Positions 25,346 through 33,029 of a stretch of DNA of 64,000 nt are shown here, piece after piece (position 1 is the stretch's first letter; each line of letters starts with the position of its first letter). Made by a program: the position numbers and the translations under genes. The notes beneath the pieces are model-generated. The model made no database searches and was not told where the DNA came from. It was given only the letters and a program-made list of their open reading frames with translations. The DNA lies in assembly GCF_016798245.1 (NCBI RefSeq), contig NZ_JAEUZA010000001.1, positions 294,221 to 358,220 on the forward strand, written 5' to 3'. This stretch comes from Alkalicoccobacillus gibsonii (GTDB lineage Bacteria; Bacillota; Bacilli; Bacillales; Bacillaceae_D).

Positions 25346-25359
25346 TTAAAGCGCTTCCA
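25346..25359 (+). promoter_or_regulatory. Putative cre site (CcpA) upstream of the citrate transporter
   Basis: TTAAAGCGCTTCCA matches 12 of 14 positions of the palindromic consensus TGAAAGCGCTTTCA. It lies 39 bp before the transporter start. Carbon catabolite repression of citrate uptake is well known in Bacillus (citM). Confidence 0.65.
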
Positions 25360-25397
25360 TTAAAGTGTATCTGAGAATGAGAGTAGGAGGATTTTAT

Positions 25398-26732
25398 ATG
25401 TTAACCGTAATAGGACTTCTAATTATTATTACAATTGTTGGTTTGTTAATGTGGGGGAAAATCAGTCCAATTGTAGGAATGGTACTTGTTCCGATTGTTG
25501 GTGCTTTTGCAGCCGGATTTAATCCATCTGAAATCATGGCATTCACTGAGTCAGGTATTGGCACGGTTATGAATGTTGTGATTATGTTTATTTTTGCTAT
25601 TTTATTTTTTGGGATTATGCAGGATACGGGGTTATTTAATCCTTTAATTTCCGGGTTAATAAAGGTGTCCAAAGGAAACGTAGTAACAGTTGCAACCTGT
25701 ACGGCGATTGTTGGGGCTATTGCTCATCTAGATGGAGCTGGAGCAACAACATTCCTTTTTACTATTCCAGCTCTTCTCCCGCTTTATAAGCAATTGCACA
25801 TGAGTCGCTACTTATTGCTTCTTATTATTGCAACGAGTGCTTCAGTTATGAATATGGTCCCTTGGGCAGGACCTACAGGACGTGTTGCCTCTATATTAGG
25901 AGAGAGTCCAGCAGATGTCTGGAGACCTCTTATCCCGATTCAAATTATTGGATTGGTTATGGTTGTTATTTTAGCTTTCTTCTTAGGGATTCGCGAGAAA
26001 CGTCGAATTGCTCGGAAGTTTGCTAAAGGTGAAATTAAAGAGTCAGAACAAACGTATTCAGGAAACTTAGCATTACAAGAGCAAGCGGCGACCATTAGTG
26101 AAGAAGATAAGAGTTTACTTCGTCCGAAGCTAATGATTGTAAACTTAATCATCATGCTTTCAACTGTCGCTGCTTTACTTGAAGCAACGTGGGAACCAGG
26201 TCTTATTTTTATGGTGGCATTAAGTGTTGCATTAGTTGTTAACTATCCTAATGTAAAATTACAAATGGAGCGAATTAAAGTTCATGCGCCAAGTGCTCTT
26301 TCAATGGCTTCAGTTATTTTAGCGGCAGGTGTATTTTTAGGTGTCATAAGAGAGACGGGGATGCTTGAGGCTATTGCTTTATCATTAGTTGATGTTTTAC
26401 CTGCAGCAGTTGTACCAAATCTGCATATTATCATGGGTCTACTTGGAGTACCGCTTGATCTTCTTACAAGTACAGATGCATATTATTTTGCGTTACTACC
26501 AATCGTTGATGGTATCACATCACAGTTTGGCGTAGAGACAGCGTCAGCAGCGTATGCGATGCTTATCGGAAATGTTATTGGGACCTTTGTGAGTCCATTT
26601 GCACCGGCTCTATGGCTAGGAATTGGTCTGGCTGGAGCTGAGATGGGTAAACATATCCGCTATTCGTTCTTATGGATGTGGGGGTTCAGTATTATCTTAG
26701 TACTCATTGCCGTTGCAATCGGCCTTGTGTAA
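25398..26732 (+). CDS. CitMHS-family citrate transporter
   Basis: A 444-residue permease with about 12 hydrophobic segments. It resembles the CitM/CitH metal-citrate:H+ symporters of Bacillus: GFNPSEIMAFTESGIGTVMN near the start, GAIAHLDGAGATTFL (conserved substrate-region motif, about residue 112), NMVPWAGPTGR (about 155) and LLTSTDAYYFALLP (about 357). It would import citrate complexed with Mg2+ or Ca2+. AGGAGG lies before the ATG at 25398; an upstream in-frame GTG at 25365 lacks a RBS. No citST two-component pair is adjacent. A cre-like site precedes it. Confidence 0.9.
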   Translation: MLTVIGLLIIITIVGLLMWGKISPIVGMVLVPIVGAFAAGFNPSEIMAFTESGIGTVMNVVIMFIFAILFFGIMQDTGLFNPLISGLIKVSKGNVVTVATCTAIVGAIAHLDGAGATTFLFTIPALLPLYKQLHMSRYLLLLIIATSASVMNMVPWAGPTGRVASILGESPADVWRPLIPIQIIGLVMVVILAFFLGIREKRRIARKFAKGEIKESEQTYSGNLALQEQAATISEEDKSLLRPKLMIVNLIIMLSTVAALLEATWEPGLIFMVALSVALVVNYPNVKLQMERIKVHAPSALSMASVILAAGVFLGVIRETGMLEAIALSLVDVLPAAVVPNLHIIMGLLGVPLDLLTSTDAYYFALLPIVDGITSQFGVETASAAYAMLIGNVIGTFVSPFAPALWLGIGLAGAEMGKHIRYSFLWMWGFSIILVLIAVAIGLV

Positions 26733-26736
26733 TAGT

Positions 26737-26771
26737 AAAAAACCAGCGAATAAAAATTCGCTGGTTTTTTT
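26737..26771 (+). terminator. Terminator after citrate transporter gene
   Basis: AACCAGCGAA (26741-26750) pairs with TTCGCTGGTT (26757-26766) and is flanked by A and T runs, so it may also serve the convergent strand. Confidence 0.9.
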
Positions 26772-26828
26772 AAAAAAGAATTAAAGGAATATTAAAAAGT
26801 TTGACGAATTATACGTAAATGGATCTAA

Positions 26829-27356
26829 TCATGTAATTAAAGCAAAGATTTCAGCTGTTGACATGCCACTTGTAATTTCATACGCACCTGGCTTTAAGAA
26901 TCCCGCTAGATTCTGTTGTTCAGCTTGAGCAACAAATTCTTGTTTATTATCAATGATGTTTCCACGAATCAGTTCATCCGCCACTTGAAAGCTTGTCATA
27001 CCATTACGTATGATCAACAAGAATACCTCTTCCGTTTCTTGCTCCTGTTCTTGCTCTTCTTCCTGTTCCTCTTCAGGTTCTTCTTCTGATTCTTCTTCCT
27101 CTTGGGCAGCAAATTCTGCTTCAACTTCTAATCGAGTCGTATCGATCACTGTGTTTACTTCGTCTTCCCATTCTTCTGAGTTTCGAACCAAATAACCTTG
27201 CTCCTCTAGTTGTTCAATCATTTCATCATCAGTAAGTAATGTCTCTGCTTGTACTTCAGCATCTGTCTCATTGGAGGTGTTCGTAAAATAAACAGAGCCA
27301 CATGCCACAGAAGCCACAATTAAGCCGATGGAGAAGCTTCTTAACGAATTAGCCAT
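26829..27356 (-). CDS. MltG/YceG-like extracytoplasmic protein without the catalytic domain
   Basis: A 175-residue protein with an N-terminal membrane segment (FSIGLIVASVACGSVYF). A coiled acidic region follows, then a Glu/Gln-rich low-complexity linker (residues about 90-108). A C-terminal module of about 65 residues reads LLIIRNGMTSFQVADELIRG ... GFLKPGAYEITSGMSTAEI, like the LysM-type subdomain of MltG/YceG. The catalytic region of full MltG is absent. The start overlaps the upstream gene's end by 8 nt, so the two are translationally coupled. Function is unknown. Confidence 0.7.
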   Translation of the reverse strand: MANSLRSFSIGLIVASVACGSVYFTNTSNETDAEVQAETLLTDDEMIEQLEEQGYLVRNSEEWEDEVNTVIDTTRLEVEAEFAAQEEEESEEEPEEEQEEEQEQEQETEEVFLLIIRNGMTSFQVADELIRGNIIDNKQEFVAQAEQQNLAGFLKPGAYEITSGMSTAEIFALIT

Positions 27357-27735
27357 GCGTATACACCCTCTTGCCTTCTTCAGGGCGGTCTAAGAAGGGA
27401 GCAAGAACTTGATCAACTTCCATCGTATTTAAGCCGGTTTCAGACGCAATTCCTTCGTTTGAATATCCTCTCTTATGCAAATCAAGAACATCTCTCATAA
27501 TTTGAACCTGTGTCTCTGAGCGAGTAGCGAGAGGTGTATGCTGCGCTACAATCTCTGCGTCTAATTCTAATGTACGTATTTGCTTTTTTAACTGGTAGAT
27601 TTCCTGCATGAAAGAAATTGACATGTTTTCTATCTGCTGTTCATACTTCGAATTTCTCTCTTTACGAAAAAATGAAAGTAGTATAAGTAACACTGCTACG
27701 CCAAGTAGGATCGCCAGTGTCCATTCCATAGTCAT
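27349..27735 (-). CDS. SwrB-like membrane protein with coiled coil and HTH-like C-terminus
   Basis: A 128-residue protein. It has an N-terminal membrane anchor (EWTLAILLGVAVLLILLSFF), a coiled coil (about residues 28-62), and a C-terminal helical segment resembling a helix-turn-helix (HKRGYSNEGIASETGLNTME). The architecture recalls DUF6115/SwrB-type proteins, but the match is weak. GGAGG lies 10 nt ahead of the ATG at 27735. It is the first gene of a two-gene operon with the MltG-like gene. Confidence 0.55.
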   Translation of the reverse strand: MTMEWTLAILLGVAVLLILLSFFRKERNSKYEQQIENMSISFMQEIYQLKKQIRTLELDAEIVAQHTPLATRSETQVQIMRDVLDLHKRGYSNEGIASETGLNTMEVDQVLAPFLDRPEEGKRVYTHG

Positions 27736-27951
27736 TAAACAAATGCCTCCTTAATTAAATTGAATCGTATTTTATTATACATGTGTTTTCGAGACATTTC
27801 GATCGAATCAACGATTTTTTTAAGGAAAAGAGTGATATTTAGTTGAAATGTCACATATTCATGATGCAAGTAATGAAGATATGAAAAGTCTTTTTCTTTT
27901 TTTATAGACCTAGCTTTACTTACAACACGTAAGACAAATTAAGACAATTTA

Positions 27952-28030
27952 CCCTTCTTGTACCGAATCCGTGCAGGCGATATGATTTAGGAACTACCAA
28001 TTAACGAGATTCGGTTTCAAATAAGAAGGG
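27952..28030 (+). promoter_or_regulatory. Long interrupted inverted repeat spanning promoter and RBS of the glucan operon
   Basis: CCCTTCTT (27952-27959) is complementary to AAGAAGGG (28023-28030, part of the RBS). ACCGAATC (27962-27969) is complementary to GATTCGGT (28008-28015). A possible sigma-A promoter TTGTAC-17 bp-TATGAT (27958-27986) lies between the arms. If transcription starts upstream, the RNA hairpin would hide the RBS. If it starts near 27993, the arms would act as a DNA operator. The rest of 27736-28041 is AT-rich with nothing else recognised. Confidence 0.5.
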
Positions 28031-28041
28031 GGATGAACCGC

Positions 28042-28599
28042 TTGTCTGGCCAATTTAAACGCTCTATGTCTTTTTCATTACAGTCTACAACAAAACCCTT
28101 CCTATTTAAGCGTAAAGGGACGTCCGATCTTACAAAGAACAGAACGAATGTATGGGTTCATTCTGACCAAGCCTTCTTATTAGTACAAAGTCCAACAAGT
28201 ATTGTGATGAATTGGGTTATTCAAAAGGAAACAAGGGATATGGTAGCACTCCATTTTAATGAGTCATGGCGGCGGCTCCATAAGAAAATCCGTTTACATG
28301 ACGTAACAAAGCTTATCTTTTCTAATGGATATTCGAATCGATTTATCGAAGTTGAGGTGCCAGAGATGACTGATAACTGGCATTTCCATCAATTAGATTC
28401 AGGGTGTTCCTATCTGGCAGAGTTTGGCGTAGGAGAGAATAAAGATCAATTTCTCCCTCTCTTTCGGACTAATACAATTGATACACCAACATGGAGTAGC
28501 TTAGCTCAAAATGAGCCAAGCTCACTGGACTGGAAACAAGTAAACCTAGGAATAGACCAATGGCAAGATCAATTTAGTGCCTATACAATCTACGAATAA
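28042..28599 (+). CDS. DUF4912 domain-containing protein
   Basis: A 185-residue protein. DUF4912-like features include WVHSDQAFLLVQSPTSIVMNWVIQ (replacing the usual VYWD-type strand), then RLHDVTKLIF and an aromatic-rich WHFHQLDSGCSYLAEFGV. The domain is thought to be a carbohydrate-associated beta-fold. The product lies 19 nt upstream of a glucan-branching/glycosyltransferase fusion, so a role in alpha-glucan metabolism is inferred. The ATG at 28033 directly abuts AAGGGGG; the TTG at 28042 has a proper 9-nt spacing and is preferred. Confidence 0.68.
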   Translation: MSGQFKRSMSFSLQSTTKPFLFKRKGTSDLTKNRTNVWVHSDQAFLLVQSPTSIVMNWVIQKETRDMVALHFNESWRRLHKKIRLHDVTKLIFSNGYSNRFIEVEVPEMTDNWHFHQLDSGCSYLAEFGVGENKDQFLPLFRTNTIDTPTWSSLAQNEPSSLDWKQVNLGIDQWQDQFSAYTIYE

Positions 28600-28618
28600 T
28601 ATAGAGAGGAGAGCTGCA

Positions 28619-31378
28619 ATGAATAAAGGGTATTATTCACTCATTCTTCATGCCCACTTACCTTACGTTAGACATGAAGAGGATCACCGTTTAGAGCAAA
28701 ACTGGTTATTTGAAGCGATAACTGAATCCTATATTCCACTCGTCCATGCGATTGATCAAGCAAACCAAGCTCATGCTGTTACGCTCTCACTCTCGCCACC
28801 GCTTATGGAAATGTTAGCAGATTCACTATTACAGAAACGATTTGTAAGCTATTTAAAAAATGTTGAGCGACTTTTAAAAAAGGAAATTCGTTTTCAGAAA
28901 CAGCACCAAGTTCCAGACGACTTACTAGCTTTTTACAAACATAGATATTCACTTATTCGAGAATTCATTAAAAAATGGAATGGTCAATTACTTTCAGCTT
29001 TTAAAGATCTTCATTTTAGAGGACTGATAACGTGTATTACGTCATCTGCAACACACACCTTCCTACCCTATCTCTTAACAGAGCAAGGGGTAAGGCTACA
29101 GATTCAAGAAGGAATACGTTGTTTTGAAAAGCATTTTCAATTCAGACCGAAAGGATTTTGGGTACCCGAGTGCGCCTTTAATGATCGAGTGGACAAGGTA
29201 CTTGCTGAAGAGGGAATTCAGTATACATTTGTTGATGAGCATGCATTAACAGAAGCAAATCCACGTCCTGAGAAGGGGAGTGGCGCACCTGTTTTTAGTA
29301 AACAAGGTGTAGCACTCTTTCCAAGGCATACAAGCTTATCTGCGCAAGTGTGGAGCTCGACAGAAGGATATCCAGGAGATGAATGGTATAGAGAGTTCTA
29401 CCGAGACATTGCTTATGAGCGGGAGTGGTCATACATAAAGCCACATATGCACCCTGAAGGTATTCGCTTTGATACTGGGCTTAAATTTAGTCGAGTGACC
29501 GGTCAAAGTGAAACGAAGGCATTTTACTCCCCTAAGATGGCTGATGAACGAATCGCTGCTCATGCCAATCACTTTATTGAAAAAGTAACTGAGCAAGCTG
29601 AACTGTATAAAGCGCAATGTTTTCCACCATATATCATGGTCACACCATTTGATGCAGAGTTATTTGGACATTGGTGGTTTGAAGGACCAGCATGGATTGA
29701 GTGTTTGATTAAACAATCTCAAGATCAAATCAATTGGATCACACCAGAGCTTTACTTAGAAGCACATGTAAGAGATTTGGAGACAGTAGACATCCCTTTT
29801 ACAACATGGGGAAGAGATGGATATGGCAGTGTCTGGATCAACGAGAAAAATTCTTGGGTCTATCCAATTTTTCATCAGATGGAAGAAACGCTATGTATGT
29901 TAGTTAGTCACTATCAAGAGGAAGCGACTGATCTTGAGAAACGAGCTCTTAACCAACTCAAGCGTGAGTGGATGTTAGCCACAAGTAGTGATTGGGCGTT
30001 CATCATAGATGGGGATACGGCTACTGAGTATGCCATCTCACGTGTAAGAGAACACGAAAAACGCTTTAATCAATTGCTTACAGCTTTTTTAACTGACAAC
30101 GTTACGCCAGCTGAGGTCACTCGATATGAAAAAGCGTACCCGTTTTTAATGAATTTAAAGGGAGATGCTTTTTTAACGCACCAGCTGAATGTTAATCGAA
30201 ACAGGAACATAAGAACGAATCTACCATCTGTTTTACTTTTAACATGGGAGTACCCACCAATTACGGCTGGAGGGTTATCCATTCATGTATCAAACCTCGC
30301 TGTTGCTTTAGCAAAAAAAGACGTCATTGTACATGTAGTTACAAGTTATGTCGATGGCTTACCTTCTTATGAAAAAGTAGAAGGCGTCCACGTGCATCGA
30401 GTTCAAAGCTTGCAGCCTCATGCTCCGAGCTTCCATGATTGGATCGGCGGGTTGAACTTCGCCATGGTAAAGGCTGGTGAAGAGCTGGCTAAAAGGCATC
30501 ATATTGATTTGATTCATGCTCATGATTGGTTAGTCAGTGTGGCGGCCATTGGTTTAAAACAAAAGCTACAAATACCAATAATCGCAACCATCCATGCAAC
30601 CGAGCAAGGGAGAATGAAAGGAAAGTTAAATCAAAGGCAAGTCTTAATCAAAGCAAAAGAAGAACGATTAATGCATGAAGCTAAACGAATCATTGTATGT
30701 AGTGAATCAATGAAACATGAGTTGAATTCGCAATATAGAGTAGTAAAGTCAAAGTTGTCGATCATTCCAAATGCTTCACGGTTTTCAGAGAAAGTTGGGA
30801 GCCGCGCATGCAGTCCAACTGTAAACCTTTTTAGCTTCGGTAGACTTGTTCCAGAGAAAGGGTTTCAGTTTCTGCTAGAAGCGATGCAGCTATTAAAGAA
30901 AAGAGGATATGATATTCAATTGCAGCTCGCTGGAGAAGGACCTTATTATGATCGACTATCTCAATTAACAGAGTCACTTAAACTGACAAAGCATGTATCT
31001 TTTAAAGGATTTTTGCAAGCTACTGAATGTTTAGCACAACTTGAGGAAGCGGACATCGTGGTAGTTCCAAGTCTATACGAGCCATTTGGACTCTCTGCGC
31101 TAGAAGCAATGAGTGTAGGCAAACCCGTTATTGCCTCAAGTGTTGGTGGATTAAAGGAATTAATTATCCACAAAGAGAACGGCTTATTATTTGAACCTGG
31201 TAACGTGAACGAATTAGCCCAGCAGATCGTTCGACTCATTGAGGAACCGATAGAAAGAACTAAAATGGCAGAGCAAGCTGCACTGGTTGCAGAAGGATAC
31301 TCTTGGAAACGAACAGCGGATTATACACTAGAACAAATAAAAGAAGTGATGAGTGAACAAGTCATTTCTACTACCTAA
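28619..31378 (+). CDS. Fusion of GH57 1,4-alpha-glucan branching enzyme and GT4 glycosyltransferase
   Basis: A 919-residue bifunctional protein. Residues about 1-520 form a GH57/DUF1957 domain: SLILHAHLPYVR at the start, KGFWVPECAFND with the likely catalytic Glu near 190, TPFDAELFGHWWFEGP with the likely Asp near 345, and W-rich segments. Residues about 535-919 form a GT4 glycosyltransferase like glycogen/starch synthase: LLTWEYPPITAGGLSIHVSNLA, HAHDWL, FSFGRLVPEKGF and PSLYEPFGLSALEAM (donor-site EX7E-type motif). Together these could elongate and branch an alpha-glucan. The ATG at 28619 follows AGAGGAGAG. No glgC, glgA or glgP is nearby. Confidence 0.88.
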   Translation: MNKGYYSLILHAHLPYVRHEEDHRLEQNWLFEAITESYIPLVHAIDQANQAHAVTLSLSPPLMEMLADSLLQKRFVSYLKNVERLLKKEIRFQKQHQVPDDLLAFYKHRYSLIREFIKKWNGQLLSAFKDLHFRGLITCITSSATHTFLPYLLTEQGVRLQIQEGIRCFEKHFQFRPKGFWVPECAFNDRVDKVLAEEGIQYTFVDEHALTEANPRPEKGSGAPVFSKQGVALFPRHTSLSAQVWSSTEGYPGDEWYREFYRDIAYEREWSYIKPHMHPEGIRFDTGLKFSRVTGQSETKAFYSPKMADERIAAHANHFIEKVTEQAELYKAQCFPPYIMVTPFDAELFGHWWFEGPAWIECLIKQSQDQINWITPELYLEAHVRDLETVDIPFTTWGRDGYGSVWINEKNSWVYPIFHQMEETLCMLVSHYQEEATDLEKRALNQLKREWMLATSSDWAFIIDGDTATEYAISRVREHEKRFNQLLTAFLTDNVTPAEVTRYEKAYPFLMNLKGDAFLTHQLNVNRNRNIRTNLPSVLLLTWEYPPITAGGLSIHVSNLAVALAKKDVIVHVVTSYVDGLPSYEKVEGVHVHRVQSLQPHAPSFHDWIGGLNFAMVKAGEELAKRHHIDLIHAHDWLVSVAAIGLKQKLQIPIIATIHATEQGRMKGKLNQRQVLIKAKEERLMHEAKRIIVCSESMKHELNSQYRVVKSKLSIIPNASRFSEKVGSRACSPTVNLFSFGRLVPEKGFQFLLEAMQLLKKRGYDIQLQLAGEGPYYDRLSQLTESLKLTKHVSFKGFLQATECLAQLEEADIVVVPSLYEPFGLSALEAMSVGKPVIASSVGGLKELIIHKENGLLFEPGNVNELAQQIVRLIEEPIERTKMAEQAALVAEGYSWKRTADYTLEQIKEVMSEQVISTT

Positions 31379-31393
31379 AAAGGAGCGTCTCAA

Positions 31394-32155
31394 ATGGACC
31401 CAATACGATCTGAACAATTTCTCTGGACAGAAGAAAAGAGGTTAGTATCTCAAAGCTCTGTTCCTCATTCGCCATTTCATCAGTCTACATTCAGCATGGA
31501 TGGCCAATTAAAAATTGGCTCGAATCGACAAACGATGCTTACGCATAAAGAGGATTTGTTATCTCCAAAAACAAGACTTGGAATTTGGACAGACAAAGGC
31601 ACCTCGTGGTTTTCAACAAGTGAATGGGATTTATTTCCTGGGTATTATCAAAAAAATGAATTGTTAGTGAGCCATGCGTATCATCGCGGAATGCATCTTC
31701 TAATCACTGCATTCGACCGCACGAATCAGCATGACAACGGATTTGTACGAACATTAAGTATTAAGAATCAATCAGAGCAGCATACTTCCTTTAAACTTCT
31801 TATTCACCAGCAGCCGCTCATTCCTGATCGTGAGGATGCACTGACTTTTTATGTACCTGAGGAACGAGCACTGATTCATCACCAGGAACATATGAGTACG
31901 TTAGTTGCTGCAAGGTTTGAGGACGACATTCAAGTTCGTTATGAAGCAGGTTCTTACGAAAAGAATTGGAATGAAGCAACAGGGACGGCTTTGTTTTCTC
32001 CACTTGCTAGCGGTTCTGCAGAAAGTCTGATCATTATGAATGCGGATATGAAGCCTCATCAAGAAATAAAAGGGAACATGTGGGTGCTGCATCATGAGAG
32101 TTTAATGGGTCTTGAAGAGGCTCATCACAGTGTACAAACAGATGTCCTAAAATAA
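31394..32155 (+). CDS. Unrecognised beta-rich protein of the glucan operon
   Basis: A 253-residue soluble protein without signal peptide or membrane segments, 15 nt downstream of the GH57-GT4 gene and preceded by AAGGAG. It is rich in His, Gln and aromatic residues; a segment reads FVRTLSIKNQSEQHTSFKLL, then PDREDALTFYVPEERALIHH. This is reminiscent of the beta-sandwich N-terminal domain of glucoamylase-type hydrolases, but the similarity is too weak to assign. The catalytic barrel of such enzymes is absent. A role in alpha-glucan metabolism is inferred only from the operon. Confidence 0.6.
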   Translation: MDPIRSEQFLWTEEKRLVSQSSVPHSPFHQSTFSMDGQLKIGSNRQTMLTHKEDLLSPKTRLGIWTDKGTSWFSTSEWDLFPGYYQKNELLVSHAYHRGMHLLITAFDRTNQHDNGFVRTLSIKNQSEQHTSFKLLIHQQPLIPDREDALTFYVPEERALIHHQEHMSTLVAARFEDDIQVRYEAGSYEKNWNEATGTALFSPLASGSAESLIIMNADMKPHQEIKGNMWVLHHESLMGLEEAHHSVQTDVLK

Positions 32156-32182
32156 TCGGGATAAACTGTAAAGAAAAAACAC

Positions 32183-32211
32183 TTGATTCCTGCTCTTTGA
32201 TTTGCTATCAT
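32183..32211 (+). promoter_or_regulatory. Promoter of rpmG
   Basis: TTGATT (32183-32188), 17-bp spacer, TATCAT (32206-32211). The rpmG start is 46 bp downstream. No Zur box was recognised. Confidence 0.65.
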
Positions 32212-32256
32212 AATCAAGTATGAAAGAAAGTAAGGAATGTTTGGAGGGATAAATTT

Positions 32257-32406
32257 ATGCGTGTACAAGTTACTCTTGCTTGCACGGAAACTGGTGATCG
32301 TACGTACATCACTTCTAAAAACAAGCGAACAAACCCTGAACGTATTGAGCTTAAAAAGTATAGCCCGCGCCTTAAGCGCCACACACTTCACCGCGAGACA
32401 AAATAA
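32257..32406 (+). CDS. rpmG: Ribosomal protein L33 (bL33), zinc-independent C-minus type
   Basis: A 49-residue bL33: [20 protein letters not shown], then [20 protein letters not shown] and RHTLHRETK. Zinc-type L33 has CXXC near residue 9 and another cysteine pair near residue 36. Here only Cys9 remains; the other positions are Thr/Ser/Leu, so it cannot bind zinc. Such paralogs can replace the zinc form in zinc limitation. TTGGAGGGA precedes the ATG. The gene has its own promoter and terminator. Confidence 0.93.
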   Translation: MRVQVTLACTETGDRTYITSKNKRTNPERIELKKYSPRLKRHTLHRETK

Positions 32407-32436
32407 GCAGGCGATTTTCGCCGCTTATTTTTTTTT
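32405..32436 (+). terminator. rpmG terminator
   Basis: AAGC-A-GGCG (32405-32413) pairs with CGCC-GCTT (32419-32426), followed by a run of T. Confidence 0.85.
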
Positions 32437-32465
32437 GACTTCATACGAAAGAGGGCGTTAGATTC

Positions 32466-33029
32466 ATGAATCGAGATAAACGTGAGATTCGTCAGTCCGT
32501 TCTACATACCCTTTCATTGCTAACCCAAACTGATTATCAGATGCAGTCCAGTCAAATGGCGAGTAGCCTCTATAAGGAGGCTTATTGGCAGGAAGCGCAT
32601 TGCATCGCGCTAACGATATCAAGATTTCCTGAGGTTGATACCATTCCTATCATTCATGAGGCATGGAAACAAGGTAAACAAGTTGTGCTTCCTCGTATTA
32701 AACAAGAATCAAAACAAATGGACTTTTATCTTATTCATCATTTTTCACAACTTGAAGAGACCGTGTTAGGCTTAAAAGAACCTAAACCCTCTGAGGCAAC
32801 CATACAAACTCCGACCGATATTGACTTAATGATTGTTCCTGGTGTTGCGTATACAAAGGAAGGTTACAGAATTGGTTTTGGTGGCGGATACTATGACCGA
32901 TATTTGCCGTCTTTTCAGGGGACAACGGTTTCGTTACTCTTTCAAGAGCAATTAGTATCATCTCTACCAATCGAAACACACGATCAAGCGATCTCTCATC
33001 TTCTGGTTCCGGGAGGTGTATTAAAATGA
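32466..33029 (+). CDS. yqgN: 5-formyltetrahydrofolate cyclo-ligase
   Basis: A 187-residue enzyme converting 5-formyl-THF to 5,10-methenyl-THF with ATP. The N-terminal RDKREIRQSVL, central WKQGKQVVLPRI and the C-terminal signature IVPGVAYTKEGYRIGFGGGYYDRYL (Gly-rich ATP loop) are clear. The ATG at 32466 follows AAAGAGGGCG. Its TGA overlaps the start of the DUF92 gene by 4 nt. In many bacteria this gene sits next to 6S RNA; here the RNA candidate is about 9.5 kb away. Confidence 0.93.
   Translation: MNRDKREIRQSVLHTLSLLTQTDYQMQSSQMASSLYKEAYWQEAHCIALTISRFPEVDTIPIIHEAWKQGKQVVLPRIKQESKQMDFYLIHHFSQLEETVLGLKEPKPSEATIQTPTDIDLMIVPGVAYTKEGYRIGFGGGYYDRYLPSFQGTTVSLLFQEQLVSSLPIETHDQAISHLLVPGGVLK

Noticed and set aside
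31394-32155. Pseudogene from a frameshifted long hydrolase
   Set aside because: No continuation of a related frame is seen in the bases after the stop; rpmG with its own promoter follows directly.
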